DNA from: Spirulina sp. CCY15215
GTDB lineage: Bacteria; Cyanobacteriota; Cyanobacteriia; Cyanobacteriales; Spirulinaceae
Direction of reading: 5' to 3'
Assembly (NCBI RefSeq): GCF_016888125.1
Contig: NZ_JACSWA010000582.1
Span: forward strand, 1 to 37,916
Length of the DNA: 37,916 nucleotides
Each line of letters opens with the position of its first letter. Within the stretch, counting starts at the first letter, position 1. The translations under genes were made by a program, and so were the position numbers. The notes beneath the pieces were generated by a model. The model was not told the DNA's origin, searched no databases, and was given only the letters and a program-made list of their open reading frames with translations. This document shows positions 26,016-34,843 of the stretch, piece by piece.

Positions 26016-26063
26016 TGTATTGCTTGTACTTCAACCAGATTTTTCCAACCAACTGGCTTGACA

Positions 26064-26106
26064 AAATGCGATCGCGTTATCATAGTATTGCAAAGCGATC
26101 GCATTT
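26064..26106. repeat. Inverted repeat built on two HIP1 sites
   Basis: AAATGCGATCGC (26064-26075) and GCGATCGCATTT (26095-26106) are perfect 12-base arms with a 19-base spacer, between the end of the hydrolase gene and the start of the methyltransferase gene. It could form a hairpin in a leftward transcript of the hydrolase or act as an operator for the methyltransferase. Beside it, an 11-base unit AATGTTAAGGC is doubled (26126-26147) across the hydrolase stop codon. Confidence 0.6.
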
Positions 26107-26140
26107 CCAAAACCAAATCGCCAACAATGTTAAGGCAATG

Positions 26141-27004
26141 TTAAGGCAAAAATCGCGTCACGATCGCGCCAACTTCTTTCCCCCAATGTTCTTGAGGATA
26201 ATGTTTGGCTTCTGCTAATTTTTCCAGTTTAATATTGCTATTCGTATTAGCAAGACTCTCCACTGCATCAAGGGTTAACCAAGGATCACCTTCTCCCCAA
26301 ATAATTTGCGTGGGTTTGTCCCATTCTGCTAAACCCTTTTCAATTTCCTCCATTGCTTTAGCCAGGCGAAGATTCTGTACTGTCGCAGTTAATGCCCTTC
26401 CGACATCAGATGCCTGTAAAAAAGGACGACGATAAATATCTAAATCATCATCTTGAATCACAAAACCGCTTCCTCCTTCCAGAGTGCGATCGATTAAAAG
26501 AGGGTCTTGGGTTAGCATATCCCCCACGTAGGGAATCCCCCAAGTTCGCATTTTCCAAGGTAGTTTGGCTTGGGTTGAAAGAGGTGTATTTAAAATCAAT
26601 AAACTGGCGATGCGATCGCGATTTCGCAAAGCATATTGTAAGCCCACAGAGCCTAAAAATCCTTGCACAACTAAATGAATTTTATCCAGTTTCCAAGCAT
26701 CAAATAACTTACCTAAAACTGCAATATAAGCATCGGGAGTGTAGGCAAAATTCCACTTTTCCGGCTTATCAGAAAAACCGTGACCGATCCAGTCTGGCGC
26801 GATCGCCCGATAACCGCGATCGGACAGCAGAGGCATCACAAACCGCCAACTATAACTTTGGGAAGGAATACCGTGCAATAAAACCACTGGGAGGCGATCG
26901 GTTTCTCCTTCGGGTTTCTCCTCCCGATAAAACCACTCCAGAGAACCAACAGCAATACTATCTTTGATTAACACTCTTTTTTTATTTTTCTGAATGGATG
27001 ACAT
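26141..27004 (-). CDS. Alpha/beta-fold hydrolase-like protein with atypical nucleophile elbow
   Basis: 287 residues. The oxyanion region is [15 protein letters not shown], and [16 protein letters not shown] is typical of haloalkane-dehalogenase-like hydrolases. At the elbow, where Ser or Asp is expected (GxSxG, or VQDWGG in dehalogenases), the protein has [14 protein letters not shown], placing Gly at the nucleophile position. The acid ([10 protein letters not shown]) and His ([13 protein letters not shown]) positions are kept. Cyanobacterial homologues with QGFLGS exist in my memory, so this is probably a family trait rather than damage; activity may differ or be absent. The ATG at 27004 faces a 131-bp divergent promoter region. 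Confidence 0.85.
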   Translation of the reverse strand: MSSIQKNKKRVLIKDSIAVGSLEWFYREEKPEGETDRLPVVLLHGIPSQSYSWRFVMPLLSDRGYRAIAPDWIGHGFSDKPEKWNFAYTPDAYIAVLGKLFDAWKLDKIHLVVQGFLGSVGLQYALRNRDRIASLLILNTPLSTQAKLPWKMRTWGIPYVGDMLTQDPLLIDRTLEGGSGFVIQDDDLDIYRRPFLQASDVGRALTATVQNLRLAKAMEEIEKGLAEWDKPTQIIWGEGDPWLTLDAVESLANTNSNIKLEKLAEAKHYPQEHWGKEVGAIVTRFLP

Positions 27005-27135
27005 TATGGACAGAATACGCGATCGCGATCGCCAAATTTTTTCCCATTCCGTAAATTAACGAACAGATTTGCTAAGTTTGTTCGTAAATAGTAGATAAAC
27101 CATTCTTTAAGTTTCGTTAACCGAGGAGGAAGGGC

Positions 27136-27558
27136 GTGAACGCAGCAGAACAGGTCAGAAGCGTCAAAGTTGCCAGCAAAATCGCCGCCGTGGTGAATTT
27201 GTTTAAGGCGGAGTTTCCCGATGCAAAGGCGGATCTCAAGCCTTGGCGCAATGACCCAGATACCCAAGAATGGTTAGATCCCGACTCCATCGATATTGGT
27301 TTCCACTTTCCGGGGTGGAGTCCTCGTTTCCAAGGTCGCAGTATTCTCGTACAAATTCGCTTTTATCAAGACCCCCTCGAAGACTCTTATGAGTTAATTG
27401 GTATGGAAACCGCCGCTTTTAATCATCAAGGGGAAGCCTGGCGACTCTCCACTATCGCTAATTGGCAGTTTGAAGGAAAATACCTCCCCGCTACAGATGT
27501 CGCGGAGAGGTTAAAAGGGTTTAGCCGTCAGGTTTTTGAGTTATTTAGGAATGGGTAA
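27136..27558 (+). CDS. Conserved hypothetical protein, 140 aa
   Basis: GTG start at 27136 with a clear GAGGAGGA ribosome binding site 7-14 bases upstream. Soluble; residues run VKVASKIAAVVNLFKAEFPD, then SIDIGFHFPGWSPRFQGRSI, LVQIRFYQDPLEDSYELIGM and a C-terminal helix. It has the look of a small cyanobacterial conserved protein (one alpha/beta domain, Trp-rich middle), but I know no function. It is convergent with gpmI, leaving only 19 bp between the two stop codons. Confidence 0.75.
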   Translation: MNAAEQVRSVKVASKIAAVVNLFKAEFPDAKADLKPWRNDPDTQEWLDPDSIDIGFHFPGWSPRFQGRSILVQIRFYQDPLEDSYELIGMETAAFNHQGEAWRLSTIANWQFEGKYLPATDVAERLKGFSRQVFELFRNG

Positions 27559-27577
27559 TTCCCTGCACCGATCGCCG

Positions 27578-29188
27578 TTAAAGGGAAACTTTAACGGGGG
27601 TACGATTGGGTTTAACCTCAAAACCGACGGGTTGGAGAAGCGATCGCCCAGTCATTTCTTCCGGTTGCGGTAAGCCTAAAATTTCTAGGATAGTAGGAGC
27701 AATATCGCACAAACGCCCATCGTCTCGCAGTTGTACATCGGTGCCGTGACCGGGAATCTTCAGTTTTTCCCCTTCAATTAAAATAAACGGTACGGGGTTG
27801 GTGGTGTGCGCTGTCCAAGGTTTATGGTCTTCGTCCCACATATATTCTGCATTACCGTGATCGGCGGTAATTAACATTGTTCCTCCGGCTTTGCTAACGG
27901 CTTCCACGAGACGACCGAGACAGCGATCGACGGTTTCGATCGCCGTTAAAGCGGCTTCCATATTGCCCGTATGACCCACCATATCCGGGTTAGCGTAGTT
28001 CATCACGATGAGGGAGTAAATGCCCTTTTCTAGGGCAGCAGAGGCGGTATCCGTGACCAATTCGGCGGACATAGCGGGAGCCTTATCGTAGGTGGCCACC
28101 ATTGGACTTTGAATCAGTTCCCGGTCTTCTCCTGCTACGGGGGTTTCTAAGCCACCATTGAAGAAATAGGTAACGTGGGGATATTTTTCCGTTTCAGCAG
28201 TGCGGAATTGTTTCAAGCCGCGATCGGCGATGACTTCCCCTAAAATATTGGTCAGGTTTTGGGGAGGGAAAGCAACAGCAACGGGAAAATGGGGATCGTA
28301 TTGGGTAAAAGTGGCAAAATGCAGAGGTTGAATGAATTTCCGTTCAAAACTATCAAAATCTGGTTGAACAAAAACAGAGGTTAATTGGCGAGAACGATCG
28401 GGACGGAAGTTAAAGAAAATAATTCCATCCCCCGCTTCCACAGCACCGGGGGCAATTCGGGTTGGTGGTATAAATTCGTCCGTGATTTTCTTTAAGTAGA
28501 AATATTTAAGTGTTTCTACGGCAGTATATCCACTACCATCACCGTCGCCAGTAATAATGTTATAAGCCTTGCGGACGCGATCCCAACGGCGATCGCGATC
28601 CATTGCATAGTAACGACCGCTAATGGTGGCGATGCGGCCGACTCCAATGGTTTTAATGCTGTCTTCAATCTGTTGCAGGTAATTTGCGCCTTCTGTGGTC
28701 ATAGTATCGCGACCATCGGTAAACGCATGGATACAAACATCGTCAATATCTTGAGCCTTGGCAATTTCCAGCAAGCCAATTAAATGATTTAGGTGAGAGT
28801 GTACGCCCCCATCAGAACAAAGTCCAAATAAATGTAATTTTGTTCCGGCTTTGCGTACCTTTTGGCAAATTTCGACTAAAGCGGGATTTCGCTGAATGGA
28901 ACGATCTTCCACCGCATCAGAAATGCGAACCAGTTCTTGAGGTACAATGCGACCTGCACCAAGATTCAGGTGTCCGACTTCTGAGTTACCCATTTGACCC
29001 TCGGGTAAGCCAACATCTTTACCGGATGTGCGAATTAAGGTTTTAGGATAAGCCTCCCAGAGACTATCCATAATCGGGGTTTTCGCGACTTCGATCGCGT
29101 TTCCATCGCTTGCTTCGCGATAACCCCAGCCATCTAAAATGACGAGTACCGCAGGAGATACGGAAGAAAGAGATGAAGTTTTAGACAT
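27578..29188 (-). CDS. gpmI: 2,3-bisphosphoglycerate-independent phosphoglycerate mutase
   Basis: Interconverts 3- and 2-phosphoglycerate in glycolysis. 536 residues from ATG 29188 (MSKTSSLSSVSPAVLVILDGWGYRE). The frame is open 32 codons further to 29284, but that stretch lies in a segment repeated at 31728-31842 where a 1-bp indel breaks the frame, so it is leader rather than protein. Metal site and nucleophile: LDGWGYREASDGN, MGNSEVGHLNLGAGR (phospho-Ser), FTDGRDT, FNFRPDRSRQL, ITADHGNAEYM, and HTTNPVPFI. Complete. The promoter region upstream exists in two copies in this window. Confidence 0.95.
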   Translation of the reverse strand: MSKTSSLSSVSPAVLVILDGWGYREASDGNAIEVAKTPIMDSLWEAYPKTLIRTSGKDVGLPEGQMGNSEVGHLNLGAGRIVPQELVRISDAVEDRSIQRNPALVEICQKVRKAGTKLHLFGLCSDGGVHSHLNHLIGLLEIAKAQDIDDVCIHAFTDGRDTMTTEGANYLQQIEDSIKTIGVGRIATISGRYYAMDRDRRWDRVRKAYNIITGDGDGSGYTAVETLKYFYLKKITDEFIPPTRIAPGAVEAGDGIIFFNFRPDRSRQLTSVFVQPDFDSFERKFIQPLHFATFTQYDPHFPVAVAFPPQNLTNILGEVIADRGLKQFRTAETEKYPHVTYFFNGGLETPVAGEDRELIQSPMVATYDKAPAMSAELVTDTASAALEKGIYSLIVMNYANPDMVGHTGNMEAALTAIETVDRCLGRLVEAVSKAGGTMLITADHGNAEYMWDEDHKPWTAHTTNPVPFILIEGEKLKIPGHGTDVQLRDDGRLCDIAPTILEILGLPQPEEMTGRSLLQPVGFEVKPNRTPVKVSL

Positions 29189-29206
29189 ATTCGGACTTTT
29201 AACCTC

Positions 29207-29320
29207 TACACTTGTTAAGCCGTTTGGTTTCTGGACGTATTGCTCACTTGCTCGTTTAATCGGGTATTGGGATAAAGTAAGCACTTCTAGATTGTACCTT
29301 AATTCGCTCCTTCCTTCCTA
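29207..29320 (-). repeat. gpmI upstream region, copy 1 of a ~115-bp direct repeat
   Basis: Matches 31728-31842 with about nine substitutions and one single-base gap. It includes, on the minus strand, a TACAAT -10 box (29296-29291) and probably the gpmI promoter and leader. The second copy has the same orientation and lies upstream of the GmrSD-like gene, so the two direct repeats bracket that gene. Confidence 0.92.
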
Positions 29321-29388
29321 GTTCTTTGCGATCGCGCTGACAAAACACGATCGGGGGAAGGATGTGAAAATATCGATCGAAAAGTTAA

Positions 29389-29460
29389 GATTGCGATCGC
29401 CGGTTGAAATTACTTGATTATTAAGATGCGATCGCGGTTTGAACTTGGTTGATTAATATA
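29389..29460. repeat. Imperfect ~36-bp tandem duplication around HIP1
   Basis: GATTGCGATCGCCGGTTGAA... (from 29389) is followed by GATGCGATCGCGGTTTGAA... (from 29425), each continuing into a ACTTG/CTTGG-TTGATTA segment. It lies just beyond the 3' end of the GmrSD-like gene, between it and the gpmI promoter. No gene is in this 170-bp gap. Confidence 0.6.
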
Positions 29461-29490
29461 TTAATTAAGCTCAAAAAAATTAACCTACAT

Positions 29491-31551
29491 TTAATCTTTA
29501 TACTTAATCATTAGTTCATCTTCACAGTCCAAAATAGTTAGAGTTTTTTTGAGCCGATCAAATTTGTGTTTGCTACTTAGCTTTGTGTCTATAAAATATG
29601 TTTCATTAAGGGAATTTGGTCTACTGCATTGTTGTGGGTCTTTTGTAATTCGTAGATATTCGCTTAAACTCGAAGTAAAGAAAGTTTCAGGTTGTAAATT
29701 AAACAAAATTTTCATTACTTCTAGATACAAATCTGTAACACTTGATATATCCAATTTGCGATCGAAAAAGATCGCATATTCTAATTTTTTACCTGTTGGC
29801 TCTTCTGCATCAAAAATATTGACATCAAAAACTATTTTTTCCTCAACTTCAACTTCCGGGAATATCCATATTTTCAAAAATCTTTCTTTAATAATTTCAA
29901 ATCTCTTCTCAATCTCTTCTTTTCCCCATCGATCTATCTCCGTCAGATAGCGATTTAACCAAAGTCGGCTATATTTATAACCTTGCTCTTTACCATCAAT
30001 ATTCATATCTCGTTTAATCAGAAAAGGTTTGTTTCCCAGCTTGCCATTATTTCCCGATAGCGTAAGATTAGCGATTGTATTCACATAGTTTTCTCTAATT
30101 AAATTATATTCTTCTTTTCCTAAGTCAATTTTCCATTGCGGATCTGGATTTTGAGGAAAAATATGTTCTATTGTCAGACTATCATTGTCTTCTATTTTAA
30201 CAGGTTCTTTATTTTCATAGTTTTCAAGTCTTTTTAGGAAATAAATTCTATTTTTTGATTGAACATCATACATATTTTTTTCTTTAAGAGCATGGAGAAC
30301 CTCTGTATCTCTCGGAAATATTTGACTTCCTTTTTTCTTGGTTAGAGCGAATTGGATTGAAGGTAAATAATTTTCATGATTGACATCTTCATAAAGACGC
30401 ATAAAAATTTGATTTAATGCACTTGGTGGTAGACCGATAATAAACCGTCTCCATGTAAAAGATTGAATGATTTCTAATACTCCAATAAATATTTTTTTTG
30501 AGATTAATTCCGTTGAATAATCATCATAAATTTTAAGTAAAAATGGATAAGTAACATTGATCTCTAGCTGCTTAATAAATTCTAGCTGAAGTCGAATATC
30601 TTTATCATTTTCCTTAGCTGGATTTAATAGCTTATTATAATATATGACAAATTTCTTGATAGATTTAAGATTTTTTTCTAATTCTTCAATCGTCGATATA
30701 GGATACTTATCTTTGAATTCCTGATAAACTTTATTTTTATTAGGAATCCTCTTATTTTCAAGCGTTAGATAGTCTCGGATGTAGTCAGAAACTCTACTTT
30801 CATTCTTTAATTCATCTTTTGCTAGTTGTTCTATATATTCCCAGTAGTTATCATAAATTTGATTTTGAGACTTTCGATTGAGTCTCATTAAAATATAGTT
30901 TCTGATAAGATCGGCTTGGGATAGTGCTAGACCTGTTGAGTTAAGACTTTCAAAAATTCTTTGCGGATCATCTTTTTCTCGTTCCAGAGAAATTTTAACG
31001 AACATTAATTTTTTTAATCCTTTACGAACAAATTCATAATTGTTCTCATTTATTTTGGTTTTAAAGTAATTAAAATTCTCGATTAATCGGGAAAAAGTAT
31101 GATATTCTTCTTGAGGATCGTCACGGAGAAGATACTTTAAAGCACGATCGTTATTATCTGTCGGTCTTAATTTTAATTTTTCTTCATCATCTGCAAATTC
31201 ATTAATCAGATAGGTTTTATTAATTTGATTTACCAAACGGTCATTTCCCAGTAATTTAGCAAGTCTATAGAGAACTAAATAAATTAACGTTACAGTTGTC
31301 AAGCGCTGCTGTCCATCAATTATGGTTAACTCTCTAATTCCTCCAGCAAAATAAACATCGTCATGAATATAAACAATACTGCCAATAAAATGAGCATTCA
31401 GATTGTCATCTTTTCCTAGTTCAAAAATATCATCTAAAAGCTGTCCACATTCTGAATACTTCCAATCGTAATTTCTTTGGTAAATGGGAATGACAAATTG
31501 CGTTTCATTCTGAGATAAGAATCGATCGAGCTTTTCTTCGGATGCTTTCAT
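29491..31551 (-). CDS. GmrSD-like DUF262/DUF1524 restriction nuclease
   Basis: Predicted modification-dependent or phage-directed defence nuclease. 686 residues from ATG 31551 ([14 protein letters not shown]); the frame is open 36 more codons into unrelated duplicated DNA. N-terminal DUF262 (ParB-like, NTP-using): [12 protein letters not shown] at about 19-30, [26 protein letters not shown] at about 74-93, and [20 protein letters not shown] at about 200-219. DUF1524 His-Me nuclease: [13 protein letters not shown] with the catalytic His at about 463, then [20 protein letters not shown] further ~100-residue C-terminal domain ([20 protein letters not shown] onward) may sense DNA or a partner. 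AT-rich, no HIP1 site inside. Homologues include GmrSD, BrxU and SspE. Confidence 0.9.
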   Translation of the reverse strand: MKASEEKLDRFLSQNETQFVIPIYQRNYDWKYSECGQLLDDIFELGKDDNLNAHFIGSIVYIHDDVYFAGGIRELTIIDGQQRLTTVTLIYLVLYRLAKLLGNDRLVNQINKTYLINEFADDEEKLKLRPTDNNDRALKYLLRDDPQEEYHTFSRLIENFNYFKTKINENNYEFVRKGLKKLMFVKISLEREKDDPQRIFESLNSTGLALSQADLIRNYILMRLNRKSQNQIYDNYWEYIEQLAKDELKNESRVSDYIRDYLTLENKRIPNKNKVYQEFKDKYPISTIEELEKNLKSIKKFVIYYNKLLNPAKENDKDIRLQLEFIKQLEINVTYPFLLKIYDDYSTELISKKIFIGVLEIIQSFTWRRFIIGLPPSALNQIFMRLYEDVNHENYLPSIQFALTKKKGSQIFPRDTEVLHALKEKNMYDVQSKNRIYFLKRLENYENKEPVKIEDNDSLTIEHIFPQNPDPQWKIDLGKEEYNLIRENYVNTIANLTLSGNNGKLGNKPFLIKRDMNIDGKEQGYKYSRLWLNRYLTEIDRWGKEEIEKRFEIIKERFLKIWIFPEVEVEEKIVFDVNIFDAEEPTGKKLEYAIFFDRKLDISSVTDLYLEVMKILFNLQPETFFTSSLSEYLRITKDPQQCSRPNSLNETYFIDTKLSSKHKFDRLKKTLTILDCEDELMIKYKD

Positions 31552-31612
31552 AATTAGCTGTAAGTAAAAAATAATTGTCTTTTCGTCGATTTGACTCTGA
31601 TAAAATTTTCCA

Positions 31613-31728
31613 GTGCGATCGCATCGTCCCATCAGCAACAACAGCCAGATCCGTTGCATCCCCTAAACCCGCTTCATCCAGCTTTTCCCGTCCGTGTAAA
31701 ACGATCGCCTTAGACATTCCCAACATTT
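31613..31728 (-). pseudogene. Internal fragment of trpD (116 bp), second copy
   Basis: Aligns without gaps to trpD at 33919-34034, 112 of 116 bases identical. Read on the minus strand it encodes exactly the same residues as the resident gene ([20 protein letters not shown], then [18 protein letters not shown]); all four differences are synonymous. It cannot be functional. Its right end is fused to copy 2 of the gpmI upstream region at 31728, and its left end lies about 60 bp before the GmrSD-like start codon. Confidence 0.95.
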
Positions 31729-31842
31729 ACACTTGATGAGCCGTTTGGTTTAGGGGCGTATTGCTCACTTGCTCGTTTAATCGGGTATTTGGGATAAAGT
31801 AAGCACTTCTGGATTGTACCTTAACTCGTTCCTTCCTTCCCA
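31728..31842 (-). repeat. gpmI upstream region, copy 2
   Basis: Direct repeat of 29207-29320. The TACAAT -10 box (31818-31813 on the minus strand) is preserved, so this copy may still drive leftward transcription through the trpD fragment into the GmrSD-like gene, whose start codon is about 260 bases downstream of it. Similarity fades after 31842, apart from a shared HIP1 site. Confidence 0.9.
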
Positions 31843-31922
31843 GTCGAGGCGATCGCTCTGTATTCTGAGGGCGTGACGATCGCCGGAAGAAGAACTACAC
31901 TGGATAGCGTAAACCCAATTGA

Positions 31923-32006
31923 TTATAAAGAAAATCTAAAAAAGACACAAGCCAAAATGACTGGAAAGTAAGCGAGCAAAATTCCAGTAAACTCGATCTT
32001 TGCCAT
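31923..32006 (-). CDS. Possible 27-aa single-span membrane peptide
   Basis: ATG at 32006 is preceded by GAAGGTG about a dozen bases upstream; the product is MAKIEFTGILLAYFPVILAC followed by VFFRFSL, one hydrophobic helix with a charged start. The layout is like very small thylakoid subunits, but no known one matches. It lies between the duplicated gpmI promoter region and the EamA gene. A chance ORF of this length is quite possible. Confidence 0.3.
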   Translation of the reverse strand: MAKIEFTGILLAYFPVILACVFFRFSL

Positions 32007-32052
32007 GAGTTTTAACACCTTCTTAATCTCATCTTAAAAAACTATTCAATCG

Positions 32053-33051
32053 ATGAATATTTGCCTGCAATTGACGGATATCAAAATCATAAGGCCGCAA
32101 AGAACTCAGGTTACTTTTATCGCCTTGAGCTTGGGAGTTGTGCTTCTTTCTCTCTCAGCAATTTTGACCAAATCTCTGATGGCAGAATTACACCCAGAAG
32201 CCATTATTTTTAATCGTTTTTGGATTGCCAGTGTTGCCTTGGGCAGTATTTATTGTTTCCAAAACGCGATCGCCAAGAAGAATGGCAAAGAAATACTAAC
32301 ACAAGAGCCGTTAACATTACAGCATTGGTTGCTTTTAATGGGAGCAGGAATGTGTTTAGCTGGGACATTAATCACTTGGGCATTGTCTTTCGATCTGACA
32401 ACAATTGCCCATTCTTGTTTGCTACACTATCAAAACCCGATTTTTACTACTCTTGGTGCTTGGTTGCTATTTGGCCAATCTTTCGATCGCAAATTTATAC
32501 TCGGTTTAATCCTAACAATTACTGGAGCAAGTATCGTCAGTCTGGAAGATTTACAATTTCTCCAAGAATCGTTATTTGGCGATGGTCTTGCTTTATTTTC
32601 TGGGATTCTGTTCAGTGGAGAATTGCTGATTATTGGGAAACTTCGCGATAAACTTTCAACGTTAACTGTAACGCTGGGAGTTTGTTTTTTTGCGGGTTTG
32701 TTTGCCTTTCCTTTTGCCGTTTTTGATGCTGTTTTGCATGGGCATTCTCTCTTTCCCACTTCTCTATCGGGATGGGTTTTAGTTGTATCTTTGGGCTTCA
32801 TTGTTCAAGTACTCGGTCATTTTTTATTTTATTACAGTCTCAAACAAGTCACATCTGGATTTGCCGCGATCGCCCTGATGCTAGATATTTCCATTAGTTC
32901 CTTTCTTGCTTGGATTATTTTTGCCGAACAATTGACGATGTTAGATCGGTTATCCCTGCCGATCCTCTTTTTAGGAATTTATTTAGCAAAATCAGGTGAA
33001 GGGGTGGAAAAATCAGAACAACTTCGAGAACAATCGGCGATCGCAAACTAA
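32053..33051 (+). CDS. EamA/DMT-superfamily permease
   Basis: 332 residues with ten predicted membrane helices arranged as two EamA repeats (about 20-160 and 170-315). Repeat 1 contains PEAIIFNRFWIASVALGSIY and ends FTTLGAWLLFGQSFDRKFIL; repeat 2 contains QVLGHFLFYYSLKQVTSGFA and ends LAWIIFAEQLTMLDRLS, both with the typical E/D-rich re-entrant end. Such permeases export or import amino acids, nucleotides or other small metabolites; substrate cannot be read from sequence. The ectC gene follows 78 bp downstream on the same strand, so co-transcription and a linked substrate are plausible. Confidence 0.9.
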   Translation: MNICLQLTDIKIIRPQRTQVTFIALSLGVVLLSLSAILTKSLMAELHPEAIIFNRFWIASVALGSIYCFQNAIAKKNGKEILTQEPLTLQHWLLLMGAGMCLAGTLITWALSFDLTTIAHSCLLHYQNPIFTTLGAWLLFGQSFDRKFILGLILTITGASIVSLEDLQFLQESLFGDGLALFSGILFSGELLIIGKLRDKLSTLTVTLGVCFFAGLFAFPFAVFDAVLHGHSLFPTSLSGWVLVVSLGFIVQVLGHFLFYYSLKQVTSGFAAIALMLDISISSFLAWIIFAEQLTMLDRLSLPILFLGIYLAKSGEGVEKSEQLREQSAIAN

Positions 33052-33129
33052 AGAAAAGATAAACAATCTACGGATTTCTCTGCGGACGATCAAATAATTA
33101 AGAGAACAAAAATTATTGCTCCAAAAATT

Positions 33130-33507
33130 ATGATTGTTAAAACGCTTGCAGATTTAATTGGTACCGATCGAGATGTTGCTTGGGGAAATGGTCAAAGCCG
33201 TCGATTTTTATTAGAACGAGATGGTATGGGTTATACCGTCACCGATACAACAATTCTCGCCAACAGTGAATCTTTACTTGAATATAAAAATCATAAAGAG
33301 ACTTGTTACTGTATCGAAGGATCGGGCGAAATTGAGGCAGATGGGGTCGTGTATCCTATTGAAGTTGGTTCTCTCTATGCCCTCGACAAACATGATAAAC
33401 ATTATCTCAGGGCAAAAACCAATATGCGCTTGGTTTGTATGTTTACACCTCCTTTGCAGGGAAATGAAGCCCACAATTTAGATGGAGAAAAGAGTTCTAA
33501 TTACTGA
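33130..33507 (+). CDS. ectC: Ectoine synthase (EctC), orphan
   Basis: Cupin-fold iron enzyme that closes the ring of N-gamma-acetyl-diaminobutyrate to ectoine. 125 residues, close to the usual ~130. MIVKTLADLIGTDRDV at the start, ERDGMGYTVTDTTI, YKNHKETCYCIEGSGEIE, then YPIEVGSLYALDKHDKHYLR and MRLVCMFTPPLQGNE follow EctC throughout. The iron ligands known from Paenibacillus lautus EctC (Glu57, Tyr85, His93) correspond to E57, Y83 and H91 here, allowing a two-residue loop deletion. ectA, ectB and ectD are absent from the window. Orphan EctC proteins occur in non-producers and may make ectoine from imported precursor or act on another substrate. Probably co-transcribed with the EamA permease. 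Confidence 0.9.
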   Translation: MIVKTLADLIGTDRDVAWGNGQSRRFLLERDGMGYTVTDTTILANSESLLEYKNHKETCYCIEGSGEIEADGVVYPIEVGSLYALDKHDKHYLRAKTNMRLVCMFTPPLQGNEAHNLDGEKSSNY

Positions 33508-33636
33508 TTTTCCAGAAAGCGCACTCTCCGATCGCCTTGCCATTTAATCAAATCTGTAGGGCGATCGCTCAATTTAGCTTAGATGGAATTTCTAGCATAA
33601 AAAATAGCGATCGCATTATAAGCAGAATTTCCCGTC

Positions 33637-34689
33637 CTAACTCTCCAAAAACTTAACCAACTCTTCAACTTTGTCCCAAGCGGCACCACTTTGGAGAATT
33701 TCTCGCGCCTTTTCTACTCCTTTAGCATGATCTAAAAACGGTACAGCTTCCCCAACTTGCAACGCTAAAGAAGCATTTAAAGCCACCACATCTTGATGTG
33801 CTTGAGTACCTTTTCCTTGTAAAACATTGCGTAAAATCTCCGTATTTTCGGCAACTTCTCCCCCTCTTAATTGTTCCAGAGATGCCCGAGTAATGCCCAA
33901 AGACTGAGGATCGAGAATGTGCGATCGCATCGTCCCATCCGCAACAACAGCCAGATCCGTTGCATCCCCTAAACCCGCTTCATCCAGCTTTTCTCGTCCG
34001 TGCAAAACGATCGCCTTGGACATTCCCAACATTTGTAATGCTTCTGCCATTCTCGGCACAAACTGCCCGTCAAACACCCCAATAACTTGCCCCGTTGGCC
34101 GCAGAGGATTCACCAAGGGACCCAACAAATTAAAGACCGTCCGGACTTTTAAGGTTTTGCGAAAAGGGACAACTGCTTTCATAGCAGGGTGCCAACCTGG
34201 GGCAAATAAGAAAGTAATCCCCACCTCCGACAATGCCCCTCGAATCTTCTCTGGATGCGCCTTTAAATGCACTCCAAGGGCTTCTAAAACATCCGCAGAC
34301 CCCACCTTACTCGAAGCGGAACGATTGCCGTGTTTCGCCACGGCAACCCCCCCAGCCGCACAAACAAAGGCCACGGCTGTGGAAATATTAAAGGTATGGG
34401 CCCCATCTCCCCCCGTCCCACAAGTATCGATAACCGGGCGATCGTGGGCGATCGCCTCTTGCTGCAAAGATTGAGCCTGCAAAACCTGTGCCATTCCTGC
34501 CAATTCTGCCGCCGATACCCCTTTGGCTTGAATTGCTGCTAAGATGGCACCGGAGAGAACCGCAGGAATCTCTTCTTTGAGCCAACCTTGCATCAATTGA
34601 GAGGCTTGATCTTGAGAGAGAGATTGGCGATCGAGAAGTTGTTGGAGAAAATCAGGCCAGTTTGTTTCTGTTGTCACGCTTTGTACCAT
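33637..34689 (-). CDS. trpD: Anthranilate phosphoribosyltransferase
   Basis: Second step of tryptophan synthesis, joining anthranilate and PRPP. 350 residues, full length. PRPP and metal sites: [19 protein letters not shown] and [34 protein letters not shown] and GREKLDEAG (anthranilate side) follow. Start [19 protein letters not shown] at 34689. It converges with ectC (129 bp gap with HIP1 sites) and diverges from the ABC ATPase gene. A 116-bp internal part of it occurs a second time at 31613-31728. Confidence 0.96.
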   Translation of the reverse strand: MVQSVTTETNWPDFLQQLLDRQSLSQDQASQLMQGWLKEEIPAVLSGAILAAIQAKGVSAAELAGMAQVLQAQSLQQEAIAHDRPVIDTCGTGGDGAHTFNISTAVAFVCAAGGVAVAKHGNRSASSKVGSADVLEALGVHLKAHPEKIRGALSEVGITFLFAPGWHPAMKAVVPFRKTLKVRTVFNLLGPLVNPLRPTGQVIGVFDGQFVPRMAEALQMLGMSKAIVLHGREKLDEAGLGDATDLAVVADGTMRSHILDPQSLGITRASLEQLRGGEVAENTEILRNVLQGKGTQAHQDVVALNASLALQVGEAVPFLDHAKGVEKAREILQSGAAWDKVEELVKFLES

Positions 34690-34843
34690 TTTTTGTGTGA
34701 ATTAAGTTGAGATAATAGGAGATGGGGCTTTACCCTTTTTTATTAAGCTCGATATGGCATAATTGCTGTTTAAGATACAAGGTTTGGGGTGCCAAATTGT
34801 TAAAATCATTCTGAATTTTTTTCGCGCTAACGCCTAACATCGC

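Noticed and set aside
29189-29284. N-terminal extension of gpmI (32 codons)
   Set aside because: The stretch is part of a duplicated non-coding region and the second copy has a single-base indel in the same frame, so it is not under coding constraint.
31505-31726. 73-codon minus-strand frame starting [12 protein letters not shown]
   Set aside because: Its first half is the trpD scrap and its second half is the nuclease gene's 5' region out of frame; a fusion by chance, reported as a pseudogene fragment instead.
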